DNA from: a virus
Reading direction: 5' to 3' (one strand)
IMG/VR virus record: IMGVR_UViG_3300048672_000122
Location: 1-22,657 of that record
DNA length: 22,657 bases
Made by a program: the position numbers and the translations under genes. Below the pieces are notes generated by a model, which saw only the letters and a program-made list of their open reading frames with translations, searched no databases and had not been told where the DNA came from. Below are positions 18,106-22,657 of the stretch, one piece after another (position 1 is the first letter of the stretch; every line of letters starts with the position of its first letter).

Positions 18106-19077
18106 ATGACAGTTCCATCAAATTTATTCCAAGCGGCATCTGTTAAAGGTAATCGTGAGGACTTGATCGACAAAATCTTTCAAGTGTCACCAACAGAAAC
18201 GCCAATTACTAGCGCAGCAGGCAAAGTAACAGCAACTTCCGTTTTCCACGAATGGCAAGTTGATAGCTTGGCTGCACCTGTTTCAACTAATGCGGCAATC
18301 GACGGTGATGACGCAACTTTGCAAGCTCAAACAGCTACACAGCGTTTGGGTAACCATTGCCAAATCTTGACAAAGACAATCGGTGTTTCTCGTCGTACTA
18401 ACTTGATCAAGAAAGCTGGTCGCGGTTTAGAGTTGGGCTATCTCAAAGCTAAAGCGATGACAGAACTCAAGCGCGACATCGAGAAAACAGCAGTTTCGTT
18501 GAATCCTGCTGTAGCTGCTACTACTTCCGTAGCTGGCAAGATGGGCAGCTTGGCTGTGCAGTGCGTCACTAACACTTCTCACGGTGCTGGCGGTTCTACT
18601 GCTGCTTGGACTTCTGGTGCACCAACTGTAGCGCCAACATCAGGCACAGGCCGTGCTTTGACTGCTGCTTTGGTTTCGACTGTTCAGCAATCTATCTTCA
18701 CTAACTCAGGCACACAGCCAGGCGAAATCTATCTTTCTCCTGCACATAAAGTGGTGTTCTCTGGCTTCACTGGTATTGCTACTAACCGCTTGGATTTGAA
18801 AACCAAGTCTCAACAAGGCGCGATCATCGTAGGTGCTGATGTGTACATGGGTGACTTCGGTGCAATCAACATCGTTCCTCATTACATGATGGCTGGTTCT
18901 ACTGATGCTTTCATCTTGAACACTGACTACATCGACTTGGCGTTCTTGGACGGTATCAAAGAATCACCATTGGCGAAAACTGGCGATTCTGAACGTATCT
19001 TGATTACTGCTGACTGTACTCTTGCGGTTCGTAGTCCAGCGGCTCAGGGCAAAATTTCTGACCTCACTGGCGGTTAA
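18106..19077 (+). CDS. Major capsid protein, SU10/DUF5309-like, 323 aa
   Basis: The start K-G-N-R-E-D-L-I-D-K-I-F-Q-V-S-P-T-E-T-P (about 14-33), then H-E-W-Q-V-D-S-L-A-A-P (about 48-58), and G-N-H-C-Q-I-L-T-K-T-I-G-V-S-R-R-T (about 82-98) follow the pattern of the DUF5309/SU10-type HK97-fold capsid proteins, including the helix L-K-R-D-I-E-K-T-A (about 121-129). The strong SD AGGAG is eight bases before the ATG. The codon choice is more restricted than in neighbours, as expected of the most highly expressed gene. A UUCG hairpin follows the stop. Confidence 0.85.
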   Translation: MTVPSNLFQAASVKGNREDLIDKIFQVSPTETPITSAAGKVTATSVFHEWQVDSLAAPVSTNAAIDGDDATLQAQTATQRLGNHCQILTKTIGVSRRTNLIKKAGRGLELGYLKAKAMTELKRDIEKTAVSLNPAVAATTSVAGKMGSLAVQCVTNTSHGAGGSTAAWTSGAPTVAPTSGTGRALTAALVSTVQQSIFTNSGTQPGEIYLSPAHKVVFSGFTGIATNRLDLKTKSQQGAIIVGADVYMGDFGAINIVPHYMMAGSTDAFILNTDYIDLAFLDGIKESPLAKTGDSERILITADCTLAVRSPAAQGKISDLTGG

Positions 19078-19094
19078 TCAGTAGTTTAGCAATA

Positions 19095-19120
19095 GGGGAG
19101 GGCTTCGGCTCTCCCTTCTT
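19095..19120 (+). terminator. Stable UUCG hairpin after the capsid gene, partial terminator
   Basis: GGGAGGGC (19096-19103) pairs with GCTCTCCC (19108-19115) around a TTCG loop closed by C-G, plus one outer G-U, nine pairs in all. Only a short pyrimidine run (TTCTT) follows, so termination would be partial. It may also protect the capsid mRNA 3' end. Confidence 0.55.
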
Positions 19121-19135
19121 AACGCTGTGAAGCGC
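19121..19135 (+). repeat. Second copy of the 15-bp GTGA-hairpin element
   Basis: AACGCTGTGAAGCGC, identical to 17067-17081, contains the CGCT-GTGA-AGCG hairpin and is followed at once by AGGAG, the SD of the next gene. The two copies bracket the scaffold and capsid genes. Confidence 0.55.
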
Positions 19136-19146
19136 AGGAGAAAAGA

Positions 19147-19470
19147 ATGGAAAGTATAGGCTCATTCAAGATTGACGAAGGCGTGGACGCTTTCGGCACT
19201 CGCACTGAGATTATCTTTGACGGTGAACAAGTCGTAAATAAGCGCTCATTTGACGCTGCACCACTGTTGAAAGAAGCGGCAGAGGCTCGCGCTGTCACTG
19301 CATCAGACAGATGGTCTGAAGGCTTAGGAACTCGCGTAGGAACTGTACCTATGGCGATCTATCAAGACGCTTTAAGGCTCTCCAACGTTGAAGAACGAAA
19401 TAAGTATTTGTTGAATTGGATTCGACAAAACCCGCATTTCTGCACCTTTGATAAGTTCCTCAAAAAATGA
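19147..19470 (+). CDS. Hypothetical head-completion-region protein, 107 aa
   Basis: The protein begins MESIGSFKIDEGVDAFGTRT and contains D-A-A-P-L-L-K-E-A-A-E-A-R (about 37-49) and W-I-R-Q-N-P-H-F-C-T-F-D-K-F-L-K-K at the C-terminus. The L-x-E-A-A-x-A-R, then N-P-x-F-R/C-T arrangement is common in small proteins directly after podovirus capsid genes. AGGAG lies six bases before the ATG and just behind the GTGA hairpin. It overlaps the adaptor gene by ATGA. Role in head completion is inferred from location only. Confidence 0.62.
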   Translation: MESIGSFKIDEGVDAFGTRTEIIFDGEQVVNKRSFDAAPLLKEAAEARAVTASDRWSEGLGTRVGTVPMAIYQDALRLSNVEERNKYLLNWIRQNPHFCTFDKFLKK

Positions 19471-20057
19471 CCTATTCCGAACTAAAAACAGCGATTGCCG
19501 ACTTCTTGCACCGCACAGATTTAACCACACAGATTAGTGGTTTTATCGAACGGGCAGAGGCGGCATTATTCCGCGAGATCAACGTTAAAGACTTGCGCGT
19601 ATCTGTCACTGGCACGACTACGGGCGAGTATGTAACTTTGCCTGATGATTTTAGCGAAGTCGTTCGCGTAACGTGTACTTACTCAGGCACTGAGTACGAT
19701 CTTGATTATGGATCACAGCCAATCGACTACACGATGACAGCGCCAAAGTATTACGCGCTGGAGAATAACAAGTTGCGGATATTTGGCACGTCAACGGGAC
19801 AAGCTTACACGTTGTATTACACGCCAAAAATGAGCGCACTAAGCGATTCAAACACATCTAATTGGCTATTGGCAAATGCTTCTGACTTGTATTTGTACGC
19901 ATCAAGTTTAGAAGCGGCTCGATACATGCGAGATCAAGCACTTGAGGACAGATTAACTGCCCAAGTAGCGCCATTGGTTGACAGTATTAAACGATACACA
20001 GAGCGCAAAGGGCAACCAACAAGCGGCTCTTTACAGATTAGACCACGGAGATACTAA
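19467..20057 (+). CDS. Head-to-tail adaptor, P22 gp4-like, 196 aa
   Basis: The N-terminus M-T-Y-S-E-L-K-T-A-I-A-D-F-L-H-R-T-D (1-18), then I-S-G-F-I-E-R-A-E-A-A-L-F-R-E-I (about 23-38), followed by L-P-D-D-F-S-E-V (about 58-65), is the signature of gp4-type head-to-tail joining proteins. A central Y-Y-A-L-E-N-N-K-L-R-I-F segment and a helical C-terminus with Y-A-S-S-L-E-A-A-R-Y-M also fit. These proteins form a ring below the portal that extends the channel toward the tail. Start in ATGA overlap without its own SD. Confidence 0.75.
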   Translation: MTYSELKTAIADFLHRTDLTTQISGFIERAEAALFREINVKDLRVSVTGTTTGEYVTLPDDFSEVVRVTCTYSGTEYDLDYGSQPIDYTMTAPKYYALENNKLRIFGTSTGQAYTLYYTPKMSALSDSNTSNWLLANASDLYLYASSLEAARYMRDQALEDRLTAQVAPLVDSIKRYTERKGQPTSGSLQIRPRRY

Positions 20058-20995
20058 TGGGCTTAGAAACTGGCACGTACATCAGCGATTTGGTCACAAC
20101 AAATCCGCTAGGCTCGGACGCAAAGAGTACAGCAGATGACCATTTACGACTGATTAAATCATGCTTGAAAACGACATTTCCAAGCGTAACAGGCGCGGTC
20201 ACTAAGACGCACACAGAACTTAATACTGTGACTGATCGCGGCCTTATCGCTGGTCAGACTTGGACTGGCGATCATACTTTCCCCGCGACTACTTACGGTG
20301 TCACGGCAACGCTTGGCGATAGTTCGCTCAAGTATGCAACGACTGAGTTTGTTGCTAATACTGCGTTTTCTTCTGCGTTACCTGCACAGCTAGGTAATAG
20401 CGGAAAACTGCTGACGACTAACGGCACGACTGCAAGCTGGTCATCTGTAAAAACGGTCAACAGCCAATCAATATTAGGTTCTGGCGATATTCCTATCGGC
20501 ATGACTTTGCTTGCAACGATAACGCCAACAGCAGCAGCAAACATTGACGCTCTTACGACTTTCTCAAGCTCTTACGACAATTATCTGATTATCGGTACAG
20601 GCCTAAGTGTTGCGGCTGACGATACTTTCAGGTTTAGATTTGCTGTTGCTGGCTCTGTTGATTCTGGCTCAAATTATTACACGGCAGATAGTTACACAGT
20701 AGCAGCTATTACAGCATCTAGCACTTCAGGAATTGTCGCATCAACGACTACCTCGGCAGGTATAGGCGCAAACTTTGCAATGCGTATCTATAACGCAAAC
20801 GACGCAACGCGATTGAAAACGGCATTTTCTGAGCATAGCTCGCAAAGTGCTGCGACACCCGCCTACATTATTCGAGGTGCGGCAACGGTGTACACGGCTG
20901 CAAATGCTGTCTCAGGTATTCGCCTTTTCTTACTTGGTGGCGCTAATTTTGGCGCAACAGGAAAGATTCGCATCTTCGGTTATCAAAACTCCTAA
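20057..20995 (+). CDS. Tail fibre-like protein, 312 aa
   Basis: The N-terminal part G-T-Y-I-S-D-L-V-T-T-N-P-L-G-S-D-A-K-S-T (6-25), then D-H-L-R-L-I-K, is a module seen at the start of many phage tail fibre and collar proteins, probably the virion anchor. The middle L-G-N-S-G-K-L-L-T-T-N-G-T-T-A-S-W (about 112-128) is also a common fibre motif. The C-terminal 150 residues are Ser/Thr/Ala/Gly-rich and end G-A-T-G-K-I-R-I-F-G-Y-Q-N-S, likely the receptor-contacting tip. It starts in a TAATG overlap with the adaptor gene, an unusual position for a fibre. Confidence 0.72.
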   Translation: MGLETGTYISDLVTTNPLGSDAKSTADDHLRLIKSCLKTTFPSVTGAVTKTHTELNTVTDRGLIAGQTWTGDHTFPATTYGVTATLGDSSLKYATTEFVANTAFSSALPAQLGNSGKLLTTNGTTASWSSVKTVNSQSILGSGDIPIGMTLLATITPTAAANIDALTTFSSSYDNYLIIGTGLSVAADDTFRFRFAVAGSVDSGSNYYTADSYTVAAITASSTSGIVASTTTSAGIGANFAMRIYNANDATRLKTAFSEHSSQSAATPAYIIRGAATVYTAANAVSGIRLFLLGGANFGATGKIRIFGYQNS

Positions 20996-21006
20996 TAGGT
21001 GAAAAC

Positions 21007-21261
21007 ATGACAGACAAAATTTGCTATTGGGATGCTAAAGCAGGTAAGCAAAAAGAGCGCGATGCAACACCAGAAGAACAGGCAGAGATCGACGCGCGAA
21101 GAAGCGCACCACCATCTAAGGCTTCAATTAATGAGCCAATCATTGCCGAGATTGCGCAATTAGATTTAAAGCGCATCAGACCATTAGCAGAGGGCGATTC
21201 CGCATACTTGGCAACGCTTAACGCTCAAATCGCAGCACTACGCGCAAAACTGGTGAAATAA
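21007..21261 (+). CDS. Fibre-associated small protein, 84 aa
   Basis: The protein starts MTDKICYWDAKAGKQKERDA, followed by T-P-E-E-Q-A-E-I-D-A-R-R (21-32) and a helical C-terminus with L-A-T-L-N-A-Q-I-A-A-L-R-A-K-L. This plan, an aromatic strand, E-R-D-x-T-P-E-E-x-A-E-I and a helix, is shared with small proteins encoded after tail fibre genes, some of which help fibre assembly. SD AGGTGA is five bases before the ATG. Chaperone function is inferred from location. Confidence 0.62.
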   Translation: MTDKICYWDAKAGKQKERDATPEEQAEIDARRSAPPSKASINEPIIAEIAQLDLKRIRPLAEGDSAYLATLNAQIAALRAKLVK

Positions 21262-22657
21262 TGCCATTCGTAAATATCAATCAGGTAGGCGGTATTGGCG
21301 TAGTGCGCGATCTATCTACGCATGAGTTACCGCCAAACGCTTGGACTGACGCGAAAAACGTTCGTTTCCTCGACGGTAACGCTGTTCAGTTCTACGGGCA
21401 TGGGCAAGTATATGGAACTCCAACGAACATACCGCAGCACGTATTAGCGGCTCAAATCTCTGGCGCTCGGTATTGGATTTACCTCACTGCGGCCAATGCT
21501 TATGCGGTGACGAACTCTGGCGGCTCTACTGTAACCACGAACATCACTCACGCGACTCCGCGCACTGGTGTTGTGAATCAGTGGACTAGTACCATGCTTT
21601 CAGGCATTCCAATTGTAAACGTTGGCGATGCTTCTAAAGTGCCGATGTATTGGGATTTGAACCTAGCCAATAAGTTTGTCGATCTTCCTGCTTGGCAATC
21701 AAATTGCTTCTGCAAATCTCTACGCGCCTACAAACAATTCTTGGTGGCTTTGAATGTTTCAAGGCAGCCATTAAAGACGATTTCTAGCATTACGAGAGTA
21801 GGCACGACAGCAACGCTTACAACATCATCTGCACATGGCCTAAGTAATGGCGATCCTGTTTATATTACGCAAGCTACACCAGCGCAATACAACGGCACTT
21901 TCACAATTGCTGTAACAGGCGCAACGACATTTACTTACACAATGTCAAGCGATCCAGGAGCGAGTGCAACGGGTGGAATTTTATACGCTGGAACGGTTAC
22001 AAATTACCCGCGCATGATTAGATGGTCACACCCTGCCGACCCCGGCTCTGTTCCTTCTTCATGGGACGTGAACGATGCTACAAAAGATGCTGGCGAGTTT
22101 GATCTAGGCGAGGGAAGCGACCCTATTATTGACGGTCAGCAATTGCGCGACTCATTCATGATCTACACAGAAACAAGCGTGTGGAGAATGGATTTTACAG
22201 GCGGTCAGAACATTTTCAAGTTCTCAAAAGTTCTCGGCATATCTGGCGCATTGAATAAGAACTGTATCGTTGAGGTCGATGGGTTCCACGTAGTTCTTAC
22301 GAATCAAGACGTTATTGTACATGACGGTCAGACAGCAACTAGCGTAATGGACAAGCAGACTAGACGCGATCTATTCCAGAATATTGACGCGACTGCATCT
22401 GACAAGTGTTTCGTATTTAAAAACCCGTTCTTCAACGAGGTTTTCATCTGCTATCCGTCAGTTGGTCAGACGGTATGCGATAAAGCAATGGTCTGGAACT
22501 ATAAAGACAAAACGGTGTCATTCCGTGACATTCCAAACCTGAATCATGCAAACTTTGGCGCGGTTGATAACTCGCTCAATTCAACGTTTGATTCTGATTC
22601 TCTACCGTTTGATTCTGACTTGTCATTGTTCAATAGTAGCGACTTTGTACCGTCAAC
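21261..22657 (+). CDS. Tail nozzle/stabilisation protein, P22 gp10-like, partial (3' end outside window)
   Basis: The frame opens with a TAATG overlap with the previous stop and remains open for 465 codons to the window edge. The N-terminus is MPFVNINQVGGIGVVRDLST. Later W-S-H-P-A-D-P-G-S-V-P-S-S-W-D (about 255-269) and D-L-G-E-G-S-D-P-I-I-D-G-Q-Q-L-R-D (about 281-297), I-Y-T-E-T-S-V-W-R-M-D-F (about 301-312) and repeating V-W-N-Y-K-D-K blades suggest the beta-propeller of gp10/gp12-type nozzle proteins, which close the channel in podovirus tails. Residues about 174-243 (T-L-T-T-S-S-A-H-G-L-S-N-G-D-P-V-Y-I, Y-N-G-T-F) look like an inserted FCCH/Ig-like module. Family call moderate. Confidence 0.68.
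   Translation, partial: MPFVNINQVGGIGVVRDLSTHELPPNAWTDAKNVRFLDGNAVQFYGHGQVYGTPTNIPQHVLAAQISGARYWIYLTAANAYAVTNSGGSTVTTNITHATPRTGVVNQWTSTMLSGIPIVNVGDASKVPMYWDLNLANKFVDLPAWQSNCFCKSLRAYKQFLVALNVSRQPLKTISSITRVGTTATLTTSSAHGLSNGDPVYITQATPAQYNGTFTIAVTGATTFTYTMSSDPGASATGGILYAGTVTNYPRMIRWSHPADPGSVPSSWDVNDATKDAGEFDLGEGSDPIIDGQQLRDSFMIYTETSVWRMDFTGGQNIFKFSKVLGISGALNKNCIVEVDGFHVVLTNQDVIVHDGQTATSVMDKQTRRDLFQNIDATASDKCFVFKNPFFNEVFICYPSVGQTVCDKAMVWNYKDKTVSFRDIPNLNHANFGAVDNSLNSTFDSDSLPFDSDLSLFNSSDFVPS

Noticed and set aside
6170-22657. CRISPR array, tRNA or rRNA genes, insertion sequence
   Set aside because: I found no spaced identical repeats of CRISPR size, no tRNA cloverleaf and no transposase or terminal repeats.

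Overview
This window is the left and central part of a tailed double-stranded DNA phage or prophage of a Gram-negative bacterium. The early genes are lambdoid: a divergent small-HTH switch, NinB-like and NinG recombination proteins, a DUF1376 initiator, a lambda P-like helicase loader and a Q-like protein. The late genes suggest a short-tailed (podovirus) particle: a large P22-like portal, an SU10-type major capsid protein, a gp4-like adaptor and a gp10-like nozzle. The host cannot be named from the sequence. Moderate G+C and Shine-Dalgarno (SD) plus sigma70-type signals fit Pseudomonadota. No integrase or full-length CI repressor is visible here, so lysogeny is unproven.

Layout. 1-1148 is a leftward operon: a 59-aa HTH-like protein, a 122-aa protein, about 360 bases of structured DNA without a convincing gene, a doubtful small ORF, and a small membrane protein running off the left edge. 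1149-1327 is the divergent control region. 1328-3720 is the first rightward operon: a Cro-like protein, tandem small W-rich paralogs, a zinc-ribbon protein, NinB-like and NinG, closed by an intrinsic terminator. 3772-6394 has its own promoter and carries a ParB-like protein, a 132-aa partner, a PP-loop ATPase of the IbrA/DUF3440 type and a small HTH protein. 6390-6506 looks like a promoter plus a compact pseudoknotted RNA ending in a terminator. 6516-7966 is the replication pair, with an origin-like repeat cluster inside the first gene. 7974-10282 holds small middle genes, a Q-like antiterminator candidate and a new 56-aa HTH protein.

10283-10590 has no gene but has two terminators with identical stems. 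It probably separates early from late transcription and may also hold the packaging site. 10591-22657 is the packaging and virion cluster: small and large terminase, portal, four virion genes of unclear role, scaffold, capsid, a head-completion candidate, adaptor, fibre, fibre accessory protein, and a nozzle gene cut by the window edge.

The genes are tightly packed; most junctions are ATGA or TAATG overlaps, which implies translational coupling. The most notable points are the structured RNA at 6401-6506, the DNA-level repeats at 6668-6950 (a candidate replication origin inside a coding sequence), the ParB/PP-loop three-gene module, the repeated SD-bearing gene junction in the early operon, and the structured gap at 239-598. 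All functional statements rest on reading the sequence and on remembered family features; no database search or folding program was run.
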